The notes under the pieces are model-generated. The model saw only the letters and a list, made by a program, of their open reading frames with translations. It was not told the origin of the DNA and searched no databases. A program made the position numbers and the translations under genes. From a virus: DNA of 40,742 bases. The stretch spans positions 1-40,742 of IMG/VR virus record IMGVR_UViG_3300034072_000939; one strand, 5' to 3'. This document shows, in pieces, positions 34,678-40,742 of this stretch (positions are counted from its first letter, which is position 1; each line of letters starts with the position of its first letter).

Positions 34678-35832
34678 ATGCACTTCTCGTGGCCTCAGAC
34701 TGAAGAATGCTGGCGGGATACGCTGGTTCACAAGGCAGAGAAGTCCGCCTTCGATAAGATCGCGAACCTCTACTCGTTTACCTGGGCCAAGGCCATCCCG
34801 GAAAATAGCTGGCGCAAGGCGCTCAAGCTCGTAGCTCTCGGGCCGCGTGACCTTTTCCCGACCTTGTTCGGTGCGGTCGAGGGTATTTTCCAGGGCTACA
34901 ACGAGGTCTTCAAAGACATCTACTATGCGGACGGCGCCGATAAACGGCTGTACCGAGAAGACGGGTGGGACCGCTCTCACGTCTACAGGTTTGTTCGCAT
35001 TGGTACGAAGCTGTACTGGAGCATCGATCGCGAGGACGGTGACAAGTACCTCCGGCTCACCCCGTACAAGTCGGCCTACTGGGATCAGCCGAGCTGGGAA
35101 GAGTACGTCGATCTCGAGCCTGTCGGCGAGGACGTTCACCTGCTCCCGTTCCGAGTGTACGAGCGGCAGGCGGGACCGAGCTATCCGACATGGAACGGTC
35201 GAACCTACTCCGGTGGTGTCGAGTGCACGGTCGAGTTCGTGTTCCTCTCCTACGTCACCGACGTGCCTGAGACGTTCATCGTCAACCCGACCGATTATAC
35301 CAACGCCACCCCAGGGGCGTGCCCGACGGCCGATGGACCTCAAGGTCCAGGCGACACGCCGATCTGCACGACGGATGACTTCCCCAACACCGGGTTCTTG
35401 ATCGACACCGATACCGCAGACGAGATCGCCGGAAATACCTACGAGGTGACCGCGAGCGAAGACTTGGACGACAACACGATCGTCTTCACGACTTCGATTG
35501 CGCACAACTACTACAAGAACACAGGTATACGGTTTTCTGCTGACACAGGTGGTGCGCTACCGTCTGGCCTGTCCTCGAGCACGGACTACTACTGCCTGCC
35601 GCTGTCTTCGACGACGTTTAAGATTGCTACGACGTCGGAAGGCAGCCCTGTCGCGTATGTGGACAGCGGTACGCCCACGTTCAGGGTGACGCGCTCGGTC
35701 ACGAGTATTTCCGTCGACGACGCGCAGCCGATTTATCTGTACGACGGTCACGTGGCGCCCGAGATCGAGGACCAGTTGAACAAGTTGTGCCCCGCCGGAT
35801 CGCACGTTCTCTTGAGAGCTTCAGTTGTTTGA
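34678..35832 (+). CDS. Tail-region protein with helical N-terminus and C-terminal beta modules
   Basis: A 384-residue protein closing the tail block. The first about 90 residues are helical (HFSWPQTEECWRDTLVHKAE, then LFGAVEGIFQGYNEVFKDIY). The middle is beta-rich and aromatic. A Pro/Thr-rich linker lies near residues 210-235. Residues about 250-345 form a small module (IVFTTSIAHNYYKNTGIRFS, then YYCLPLSSTTFKIAT) of the type often inserted in phage structural proteins. A role at the baseplate or as a fibre connector is inferred from position. The family is not recognised. Confidence 0.5.
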   Translation: MHFSWPQTEECWRDTLVHKAEKSAFDKIANLYSFTWAKAIPENSWRKALKLVALGPRDLFPTLFGAVEGIFQGYNEVFKDIYYADGADKRLYREDGWDRSHVYRFVRIGTKLYWSIDREDGDKYLRLTPYKSAYWDQPSWEEYVDLEPVGEDVHLLPFRVYERQAGPSYPTWNGRTYSGGVECTVEFVFLSYVTDVPETFIVNPTDYTNATPGACPTADGPQGPGDTPICTTDDFPNTGFLIDTDTADEIAGNTYEVTASEDLDDNTIVFTTSIAHNYYKNTGIRFSADTGGALPSGLSSSTDYYCLPLSSTTFKIATTSEGSPVAYVDSGTPTFRVTRSVTSISVDDAQPIYLYDGHVAPEIEDQLNKLCPAGSHVLLRASVV

Positions 35833-35835
35833 ACG

Positions 35836-35864
35836 TTGAGGCTTGCCTGAGCTAGCGGTACAAA
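35836..35864 (+). promoter_or_regulatory. Possible sigma70-like promoter before the lysis region
   Basis: TTGAGG (35836-35841) and TACAAA (35859-35864) are 17 bases apart, each matching four of six consensus bases. It lies in a 58-base gap between the last tail gene and 35891. The match is modest, so this is only a candidate. Confidence 0.3.
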
Positions 35865-35865
35865 G

Positions 35866-35887
35866 GCACCTCTGACCTAAGAGGTGC
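35866..35887 (+). promoter_or_regulatory. Hairpin covering a ribosome site
   Basis: GCACCTCT (35866-35873) and AGAGGTGC (35880-35887) form an 8-bp perfect stem with a 6-base loop. The 3' arm contains the ribosome site AGAGGTG of the gene at 35891. There is no T-tract, so it is more likely a translational control or RNA-end structure than a terminator. Stems of this length also occur by chance. Confidence 0.4.
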
Positions 35888-35890
35888 AAG

Positions 35891-36226
35891 ATGGCCGACT
35901 ACACGATTCTGCCCCCGTCTTTGAACAACCACAAGTCCGCGCTGACAGGGCCTATTTCCCCTGTCAGCGGCGCGGTTGTGTTGACCTATGGAACGCTCGG
36001 CTGGTCGCCGGAGCTATTTCCTGTTCTGATCCTCCAGTGCAACGCCTCGGCCACTGTTGAGGTCCTCGGCCTCGACGAGTCAACCTGGATTGCGTATCCG
36101 GGCTCGCTCGCGTCCGGCACCCTGAAGGTGATTCGCGGCCGCTGGAAAGCCCTGAAGGTCACGACCTCTGATCCTGTTTACGCCAAGGGCGACCTTGATT
36201 GGCAGGCTTGGCTCGTTTCGCCCTGA
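35891..36226 (+). CDS. Small beta-rich protein of unknown function
   Basis: A 111-residue protein, the first gene after the tail block. It is beta-rich with no signal peptide (SGAVVLTYGTLGWSPELFPV, then SATVEVLGLDESTWIAYPGS) and a basic C-terminal part (LKVIRGRWKALKVTTSD). It resembles small decoration or fibre-tip-like phage proteins in length and composition, but no family is recognised. An 11-bp perfect stem (35940-35950 with 35959-35969) lies inside it. Confidence 0.55.
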   Translation: MADYTILPPSLNNHKSALTGPISPVSGAVVLTYGTLGWSPELFPVLILQCNASATVEVLGLDESTWIAYPGSLASGTLKVIRGRWKALKVTTSDPVYAKGDLDWQAWLVSP

Positions 36227-36259
36227 CACGCTCTTTGAATTTTTGCGGGAGACAAAGAC

Positions 36260-36580
36260 ATGTCCGACTCTGAACCCACCGGACCCACCACACGGGCTGT
36301 TGAGCGTATTAACCGTCTTGTGACCTGGGGGCGCCTCGCATGGATTGCGATCGTACTCGGCTCCGGTGGTGTCGGTACGGGTGTTGGCTTCCTCCTCGGT
36401 GAGGGAGCCGCTCGCGCAACATTTGAAGCGAAGTGGGCTGAGCACGACCGGCGCCTTCAAGAACTCGAAACGTCCAACGCTGACACGATCAAGTTTCAGC
36501 AGGTCATCCTTGGCAAGCTTGAGAAGGTCGAGGGCTCCCTCGACGTGATCAAGCTTCAGTTGATGAGGTCAGACAAATGA
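36260..36580 (+). CDS. Membrane protein with one TM and a coiled coil (holin/antiholin-like)
   Basis: A 106-residue protein. One likely membrane segment lies at about 25-48 (WGRLAWIAIVLGSGGVGTGV). It is followed by a charged, coiled-coil C-terminus (AEHDRRLQELETSNADTIKF, then ILGKLEKVEGSLDVIKLQLM). The stop overlaps the start of a three-TM protein (ATGA), so the two are probably made together. This pairing suits a holin with an accessory or antiholin protein, but the role is inferred. GGGAGA precedes the ATG. Confidence 0.6.
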   Translation: MSDSEPTGPTTRAVERINRLVTWGRLAWIAIVLGSGGVGTGVGFLLGEGAARATFEAKWAEHDRRLQELETSNADTIKFQQVILGKLEKVEGSLDVIKLQLMRSDK

Positions 36581-36867
36581 GCACTGAAGCAATCGTCGCA
36601 GCCGTGGTCGTTGCCCTCGCTCTCGCCGCTCAGTCGGTGCGCTCGCTTGTTGCTATTCCTGGTAGCAAAGAGCGTATCGGCCGTCTTGTCGTGCTGATCG
36701 TCGCGGCCACGCTTGGCGCACTTATCGTCGAGCAGCTTGTAGCGCCTGATTATTGGGCGTTCGGCATCGCGCTCGGTCTCGGTATGGTTGAGCTTGGTCC
36801 TGTGGTTTCTGGAGTAGCCAAGCGCTTTGTCCGCCGTAAAGGTGACAGCAAAGTTGAGAAGGATTGA
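36577..36867 (+). CDS. Holin-like protein with three membrane segments
   Basis: A 96-residue hydrophobic protein with three likely membrane helices: about 4-26 (AIVAAVVVALALAAQSVRSL), about 36-56 (LVVLIVAATLGALIVEQLVA) and about 59-82 (YWAFGIALGLGMVELGPVVS). A short basic C-terminal tail (RRKGDSKVEKD) follows. The size, three-TM layout and charged tail fit a class I holin, which permeabilises the inner membrane to release endolysin. It lies just upstream of the CHAP endolysin block. Confidence 0.65.
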   Translation: MSTEAIVAAVVVALALAAQSVRSLVAIPGSKERIGRLVVLIVAATLGALIVEQLVAPDYWAFGIALGLGMVELGPVVSGVAKRFVRRKGDSKVEKD

Positions 36868-36914
36868 CTTCCTGAACGCGCCACGAAAAGGTTAGACCCT
36901 CTTCGGAGGATCCC

Positions 36915-37175
36915 TTGGTTCAACCAATAGTGCGCAGCCCGTTCAAAACCGCAGTCGCCGATTGCGAAACCATCGCTTTCCCTCGCAGCCCGAATACGGG
37001 CTGTGTTTGTTTTAGGGTGGACCAAGGCCTCCTTTTTCGATGGGAGGGCCGTGCGTGGATAGAGCTTCCTGTTCCAAAGGGAAAGCTTTGGTTCAACCCT
37101 AGAACGAGAAAGCTTTGTATATGGACGGGCACGCACTGGCATGTCCACGGGGAGGGCGACCATGCCGATCGTTGA
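36915..37175 (+). CDS. Small Trp-rich beta protein of unknown function
   Basis: An 86-residue protein starting at TTG 36915, preceded by CGGAGGA. It contains two similar aromatic beta units: GLLFRWEGRAWIELPVPKGK and LWFNPRTRKLCIWTGTHWHV. Units of the form W-TG-xW recur in phage fibre tips and connectors. It overlaps the following HNH gene by 14 bases. Function is not known. Confidence 0.5.
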   Translation: MVQPIVRSPFKTAVADCETIAFPRSPNTGCVCFRVDQGLLFRWEGRAWIELPVPKGKLWFNPRTRKLCIWTGTHWHVHGEGDHADR

Positions 37176-37824
37176 AAAGGTCGTTGAGGTAAAGAAGGTC
37201 TTCAAGCGATGGGACGACGCGCCGCGCCCGAAGAAAGACAAGCGGAAGAAGCCTAAGGTCAAGTTCGCCTGCGATGAGTGCGGCAAGGTCTTCATCCTCA
37301 CCGAGAAGACGGCCAGCGACCGGAAATACTGCTCGACCACCTGCGCTGACGCCGGTCGAGCCGTTCCGATGTTTCACCGCCTTTGCCGTCTCTATGAGGA
37401 AAAGCCTTCGGGCTGCTGGGAATGGAAAGGGCGCCTGAACATCGGCGGCTACGGCACCATCCGTGACGGCGACAAGATGGTGACCGCTCACCGGACCAGC
37501 TATCGCCTTTTCCATGGTGAGATCCCAGACGGATTAATGATCTGTCACAAGTGCGACAACCGCCTGTGCATCAACCCGGAGCACCTCTACGCAGGTACTC
37601 ACGAAGAGAACATGCGGGACCTGTCGATCTCCAACCACTCGTCCTTTTCCAAGACCGAGTGGGATGACCGATATCAGATGCACCTGCTCCTCCTGAAGGG
37701 GGAGAGCGTCAAGAAGATCGCCACCGCCTTTGACGTGTCTGTGAAGACCGTTCAGGTTTGGCACCAAAGATTCCTGCAGCGCGACCGCGTCCCAGAGAGG
37801 TACTTCAATGGCTCAGCTGACTGA
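37162..37824 (+). CDS. HNH homing endonuclease with zinc ribbon and HTH
   Basis: A 220-residue protein from ATG 37162 (GGGGAGGG upstream; the ATG at 37141 lacks a site). An N-terminal zinc ribbon (FACDECGKVF, then YCSTTC) is followed by the HNH_3-type nuclease core: GCWEWKGRLNIGGYGTI, TAHRTSYRLFHGEIPDGLMI, CHKCDNRLCINPEHLYAGT. A C-terminal helix-turn-helix (VKKIATAFDVSVKTVQVWHQ) would bind DNA. Free-standing HNH endonucleases of this type are mobile in phages and insert between genes. Here it sits in the lysis region and overlaps both neighbours. Its basic N-terminus (PRPKKDKRKKPK) also fits DNA binding. Confidence 0.85.
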   Translation: MPIVEKVVEVKKVFKRWDDAPRPKKDKRKKPKVKFACDECGKVFILTEKTASDRKYCSTTCADAGRAVPMFHRLCRLYEEKPSGCWEWKGRLNIGGYGTIRDGDKMVTAHRTSYRLFHGEIPDGLMICHKCDNRLCINPEHLYAGTHEENMRDLSISNHSSFSKTEWDDRYQMHLLLLKGESVKKIATAFDVSVKTVQVWHQRFLQRDRVPERYFNGSAD

Positions 37825-37981
37825 CGAGACGACCCCGCACATTCACGAGCCGCGCGACGACAACCGCTGCGCGAAATGTAAGGCGCTGCTAAACAGCGTG
37901 AGGAAAGGCCGCGCATCCGCAGAGGTGGATACGTTCAAGTCTGACAACCAGGGCGAAGAGACCCTGTCTAAGAGGTGGTGA
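37808..37981 (+). CDS. 57-residue protein with a CxxC pair
   Basis: A short gene that overlaps the 3' end of the HNH gene by 17 bases. ATG 37808 follows AGAGAGG with a 7-base spacer; it ends at TGA 37979-37981, three bases before the endolysin ATG. The protein begins MAQLTDETTP, has RCAKCKALL (one CxxC) and ends LSKRW. It is charged and has no membrane segment. Function unknown. It fills an otherwise empty 160-base gap. Confidence 0.55.
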   Translation: MAQLTDETTPHIHEPRDDNRCAKCKALLNSVRKGRASAEVDTFKSDNQGEETLSKRW

Positions 37982-37984
37982 TCT

Positions 37985-38686
37985 ATGATGACGATTGAGC
38001 AGCAGAAGGAAGCCATCAAGAAGGCAGGGCAGGAAGCCCTACGGCTCGCGGTCGTGGCGTGGAACAAGGGCATCATGGACCCCACGCGCAAGGCGTGGGG
38101 AGACCCGTCCTTTGACGATGACCGCGCCTTCATCAACCTCTGCATCAAGTCCCCCTCTCAGGGTCTTGGCTGGCCCTCTGTCAGCATGACCACCAAGGAT
38201 TATCGCTGGGATGGTGACTTCGAGTGGTGCGGCGCATTCGCCTCGCACGCTTGGCAGGCGCTCGACCCCGATATCCGCAAGCACTACCTCGCATCGACCT
38301 ACCGGCTTTTCCGGTACGCTCGTTACCAGAGCCCGCCCAACAAGTTCGTCAGCTACATGAAGAAGGCCCCCGAGGGCACGGTCGAGCGAAAGTTCGCTGA
38401 GCTTCTCGGAAACGACGCGGCCAAGATCGCGCTCGTCGAGAAGTTCGAGCCGCAGATGGGCGACATCCTCATCGTCAACGGCACCGATCGGTTCGGCCAG
38501 CACATCACCGTCGTCGACTCGTGGGACCCCGTCGCCAAGACCTTCGACACCGTCGAGGGGAACGCCACCGGACGTGGTCCGAAAGGTCAGCGGTTCCAGG
38601 GCGTCATCCGCCAGACTCGGCCCATCGCCGTCTGCAAGCATCTCTACCGCCCCGGCTTCGCCGATATTATGCGGTGGCCGGAATGA
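37985..38686 (+). CDS. CHAP-domain endolysin (cysteine amidohydrolase/peptidase)
   Basis: A 233-residue protein with a CHAP domain: EWCGAFASHAW (Cys 82), then MGDILIVNGTDRFGQHITVV (His 173), then VEGNATGRG (Glu 191 or Asn 193), the Cys-His-Glu/Asn triad of this family. CHAP enzymes cut peptidoglycan amide or peptide bonds. The domain fills residues about 70-215; residues 1-70 are helical and may help wall binding. There is no signal peptide, so export by holin is expected. It sits between the small CxxC gene and a chain of overlapping small genes. The ATG at 37988 is an alternative start. Confidence 0.8.
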   Translation: MMTIEQQKEAIKKAGQEALRLAVVAWNKGIMDPTRKAWGDPSFDDDRAFINLCIKSPSQGLGWPSVSMTTKDYRWDGDFEWCGAFASHAWQALDPDIRKHYLASTYRLFRYARYQSPPNKFVSYMKKAPEGTVERKFAELLGNDAAKIALVEKFEPQMGDILIVNGTDRFGQHITVVDSWDPVAKTFDTVEGNATGRGPKGQRFQGVIRQTRPIAVCKHLYRPGFADIMRWPE

Positions 38687-38976
38687 ACGATCAGGCCGAT
38701 AAAGTCGAGCTTCTCGACTGGCTGATCAGCACACAGATGGATGCCGTGAAGCGTTTCGGTACGCACTGGCCGGGCTATCACATGATGGCTGGCTTTATCG
38801 AAAGGCAGCGAAAGATCGTCAGTGAAGAGTCTTGCGAGCATGTGTTCGTAACCAAACCTGAAACTCAAATGCTTATGGGTTGGCGAACGGACACGGCCTG
38901 TAAGAAGTGCGGCAAGCTTCAAAGTTACAAGTTTGAGTATTTCGACGGCGATGTGAGAGAGGAGACGTACACATGA
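38683..38976 (+). CDS. 97-residue protein with C/H plus CxxC motif
   Basis: A 97-residue protein starting at an ATG that overlaps the endolysin stop (ATGA) and itself ending in an ATGA overlap. N-terminal helices (KVELLDWLISTQMDAVKRFG) are followed by CEHVF and ACKKCGKLQSYKF, a possible C-H-C-C zinc site. A small cytoplasmic protein of unknown function, translationally coupled to the lysis genes. Confidence 0.6.
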   Translation: MNDQADKVELLDWLISTQMDAVKRFGTHWPGYHMMAGFIERQRKIVSEESCEHVFVTKPETQMLMGWRTDTACKKCGKLQSYKFEYFDGDVREETYT

Positions 38977-39359
38977 AGTTCTTCAATCTACCAAGATGGA
39001 TCGTTTGGACTCTCGTCTCTTTACTCGCAATTTTGCTCTGCGCAATCTGGCAGTGGAAAAGAGCGATGAATCTCTTGGATGCTACCTCCGAAAAGTTGGA
39101 GGATGCGCTTAGGCAAAAGTCTGAAGCTGAAGCTAGGGCTCGAGAAGCTGCCGCAGCAGCTGAACGAGAACGAGAGCTTAGCGCAAAGCGCGCAGCGATC
39201 TCTGCCGAGGTCAAAGCCGAGCTTAAGAAAATTGACCAAGACCGAGATTTGTTAAATAAAGCTAATGATTCTAAGACTTCCGAGGCTAAAGATGCGGTGG
39301 TACGGTCAGGCACCGCCGTTGATAAGTTCAACGCCTGGAAGCAAAAGAGGCGTAAATGA
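38973..39359 (+). CDS. Inner-membrane spanin-like (Rz-like) protein
   Basis: A 128-residue protein. One N-terminal membrane segment (about 9-28, IVWTLVSLLAILLCAIWQW) is followed by a long charged coiled coil (KLEDALRQKSEAEARAREAA, then ERERELSAKRAAISAEVKAE). This is the shape of i-spanins such as Rz, which span the periplasm with an outer-membrane lipoprotein partner to break the outer membrane. No embedded or following lipobox partner was found. It belongs to the ATGA-linked chain of small genes, which supports a lysis role. Confidence 0.6.
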   Translation: MKFFNLPRWIVWTLVSLLAILLCAIWQWKRAMNLLDATSEKLEDALRQKSEAEARAREAAAAAERERELSAKRAAISAEVKAELKKIDQDRDLLNKANDSKTSEAKDAVVRSGTAVDKFNAWKQKRRK

Positions 39360-39574
39360 CTCCTGACCCCGTAGCGCCGCCTGAAGAGCTTGCTTACTTC
39401 TCTTACGGTCATCTGACAGAGCCTATGCGCTCTATAAGTATGCACTTCTCCAACCTTGCCTATCAAGCCTATAGCTCGCTGCCTGACTGCAGGCAGCGAG
39501 CTATTTGTCTTGAGTACTTGCTTATGGCCAAAGACGCGGCCGTTCGCGCTGCATTAAAAGGGCTCAAGCGATGA
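39356..39574 (+). CDS. 72-residue helical-hairpin protein, Acb2/Tad1-hairpin-like
   Basis: A 72-residue protein predicted as two helices (about 21-42 and 45-69). The order FSY (15-17), then a helix with FSNLAYQAY, then LPDCRQRAICLEYLLMAKDA and AVRAAL resembles the pattern of the phage Acb2 hairpin family (FTY, then a helix with LA, then P-SRE-SLALTKLEEA and MWANAAI). Acb2 proteins bind cyclic di- or trinucleotides and block CBASS or Thoeris defence. This is pattern reading only. A perfect 15-bp hairpin (39471-39485 with 39490-39504) lies in its coding sequence. It is linked by ATGA overlaps to both neighbours. Confidence 0.5.
   Translation: MTPDPVAPPEELAYFSYGHLTEPMRSISMHFSNLAYQAYSSLPDCRQRAICLEYLLMAKDAAVRAALKGLKR
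39471..39504 (+). promoter_or_regulatory. Perfect 15-bp stem-loop inside a coding sequence
   Basis: ATAGCTCGCTGCCTG (39471-39485) and CAGGCAGCGAGCTAT (39490-39504) pair perfectly round an ACTG loop, followed by TTTGTCTTG. A stem this long is very unlikely by chance. It could act as an internal terminator or RNA-processing site within the lysis operon. Confidence 0.6.
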
Positions 39575-40011
39575 AACCTGCTAAGATTGCAGCCGTCGTG
39601 GTATTGGCTTTTGCTTTTGGGCTGCTAAGTACGAAAGCTTGCTTTTACGCCAGAGCCGCCGAGCCTGAGCCAGCCTACAATGCTGTCCACCTCAAGAAGG
39701 GTGAGCGCGCTCCGTTCGACGGTGACCTCGTTGACCCGGATGACCTGATTGATCTGCTCATCGATGCCGAGTGCGACGATGAGCATCTCGAGATTTTCAC
39801 CTGCGGCCGTAAGCTGACGTTGCTTGAGGAAAAGCACACCCAAGAAGTCAAGCTGCTCGATGACGCTCGCTTGGCCTGTGAGCGCCGTCCTCCGCTGACC
39901 GTTGAGGTTATCAAGCCCGTTCCGTTTTACGAGCGGCCTTGGTTCATGCTAACAGTCGGGGTCGTAGTCGGTGGTACGGCGGCGGCTTTCGCAGTCATGG
40001 CTGCCAACTAG
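39571..40011 (+). CDS. Two-TM protein of the lysis region
   Basis: A 146-residue protein with an N-terminal signal or membrane segment (IAAVVVLAFAFGLLSTKACF) and a C-terminal one (FMLTVGVVVGGTAAAFAVMA). Between them are AVHLKKGERAPFDGDLVDPD, an acidic stretch, and a coiled region with Cys. The KKGERAPFDGDLV type of motif recurs in phage lysis-region membrane proteins. A unimolecular spanin-like or lysis-accessory role is possible but unproven. The start overlaps the previous stop. Confidence 0.55.
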   Translation: MKPAKIAAVVVLAFAFGLLSTKACFYARAAEPEPAYNAVHLKKGERAPFDGDLVDPDDLIDLLIDAECDDEHLEIFTCGRKLTLLEEKHTQEVKLLDDARLACERRPPLTVEVIKPVPFYERPWFMLTVGVVVGGTAAAFAVMAAN

Positions 40012-40051
40012 AGTAGTCAACGCCGCGCCGTGCGCCACAGCGCCCCCGCGC

Positions 40052-40089
40052 GGCATCGTCTGTCGCAGGCGATGCCTCTTCCAAGAGGC
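40052..40089 (+). terminator. Two overlapping stem-loops, possible weak terminator
   Basis: GGCATCG (40052-40058) pairs with CGATGCC (40070-40076), and GCCTCTT (40074-40080) pairs with AAGAGGC (40083-40089), followed by TTTACGG. The two share bases, so only one can form at a time. They lie in the 104-base gap after the lysis genes. Support as a terminator is weak. Confidence 0.35.
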
Positions 40090-40115
40090 TTTACGGTCTC
40101 CAAGGAGAAACTCCG

Positions 40116-40553
40116 ATGTCGTTCAGCAATACCCTCGAAAATGAAATGCTGCTTCACCTGCTCAACAACTCCGACATCGCCGACATCGGCGACGCGACGG
40201 GGCTGCGCGGTAGCACGACAGCAGGCTCGTTCTATCTCTCGCTTCACACCTCGTCGCCTGGCGAGACCGGCACGCAGAGCACGAACGAGACGAGCTACAC
40301 GAGCTACGCTCGCGTTGCTGTGGCGCGTACTGCAGGCGGATGGACCGTCACTGGCAACTCGGCCTCGCCGACGGCCAATGTGGACTTCCCCGAAGCCACC
40401 GGCGGCACTGCAACCATCACGCACGTCGGTCTCGGCACGGCCTCCTCTGGCACTGGCAAGCTGGTGCTTTACGGCGCGCTCTCGCCGTCAATCTCGGTGA
40501 CCACGGGCGTCATCCCGCGCGTCAAGACGACGTCGACCATCACGCTCGACTGA
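40116..40553 (+). CDS. Small phage structural protein (fibre/decoration-like)
   Basis: A 145-residue protein with AAGGAG before its ATG. It follows a familiar phage pattern: a short N-terminal helix (NTLENEMLLHLLN), then YLSLHTSSPGETG, then ARVAVARTAGGWTV, then VDFPEATGGTATITHVGLG and LVLYGAL, ending in beta strands. Proteins of this pattern are usually annotated as tail fibre or minor structural proteins. Its place after the lysis genes hints at a second structural unit continuing beyond the window. Confidence 0.65.
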   Translation: MSFSNTLENEMLLHLLNNSDIADIGDATGLRGSTTAGSFYLSLHTSSPGETGTQSTNETSYTSYARVAVARTAGGWTVTGNSASPTANVDFPEATGGTATITHVGLGTASSGTGKLVLYGALSPSISVTTGVIPRVKTTSTITLD

Positions 40554-40564
40554 TGAGGTAAGCG

Positions 40565-40742
40565 ATGCCCAGCTTTTATGACCGCGTCGAGGACACGACC
40601 ACGACGACCGGCTCGTCCGACATGACGCTCTCAGGCACCGCTCCGACGGGCCGCGTGACGTTCAACACGGCCTTCGGCAATGGCGGCATCGAGTCCAAGC
40701 GTTTTTCATACGTCATCCAGAACGATGATGAGTCGGAATGGG
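40565..40742 (+). CDS. Partial structural-type protein, cut by the window edge
   Basis: The first 59 codons of a gene that runs off the right edge; ATG 40565 follows GAGGTAAGCG. The N-terminus (MPSFYDRVEDTTTTTGSSDM, then TLSGTAPTGRVTFNTAFGN, then FSYVIQNDDESEW) fits a common family of small phage beta proteins found next to the previous one. The complete length cannot be known here. Confidence 0.55.
   Translation, partial: MPSFYDRVEDTTTTTGSSDMTLSGTAPTGRVTFNTAFGNGGIESKRFSYVIQNDDESEW

Noticed and set aside
40012-40115. A tRNA or small RNA gene in the gap after the lysis genes
   Set aside because: The two stems overlap and do not make a cloverleaf; no TTCRA-type arm was seen.

Overview
This window is the late (virion plus lysis) region of a tailed phage with a contractile tail, i.e. 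a myovirus of Caudoviricetes. All supported genes are on the + strand, tightly packed, and often joined by ATGA/GTGA stop-start overlaps. No bacterial housekeeping gene, rRNA or tRNA was seen. The DNA is GC-rich, with C or G at most third codon positions. A membrane-anchored, spanin-like coiled-coil protein and a PGRP-type amidase on the tail hub suggest a Gram-negative, probably proteobacterial, host; that is an inference. No terminase, replication or integration gene is present, so this is part of a larger genome.

Layout. 1-160: a cluster of about ten GATTATCC-type repeats with a run of 14 G. 270-1061: an unrecognised Cys-cluster protein of distinct base usage. 1090-9082: head module, made of a 1113-residue polyprotein, portal, prohead protease, probable scaffold and HK97-fold major capsid protein, closed by a terminator. 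9166-13712: head-tail connector and neck genes. 13723-16339: sheath and tube, closed by an 18-bp perfect hairpin. 16406-20145: tail assembly chaperone with a probable +1/-2 frameshift, then the tape measure protein. 20168-26913: baseplate, made of a hub fused to an amidase, spike, a gp53/LysM/gp25-type fusion wedge and a J-like wedge. 26910-35832: fibre and spike genes rich in small beta modules. 35891-40011: lysis region with holin-like proteins, an HNH endonuclease, a CHAP endolysin, a spanin-like protein and several small proteins, one resembling the Acb2 cyclic-nucleotide sponge fold. 40116 to the right edge: two more small structural-type genes, the last cut by the window.

Most unusual item. 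The first head gene encodes what reads as a Dps (ferritin-like) domain set between two halves that resemble a degenerate type IB topoisomerase, followed by several small phage modules. Other points of note: a sequence motif shared by the tail of the protease and the N-arm of the capsid protein; a start-codon hairpin on the protease gene; two very long perfect hairpins inside coding sequence (26241-26272 and 39471-39504); and the Acb2-like small protein. All family calls come from reading the sequence; no database search was run.
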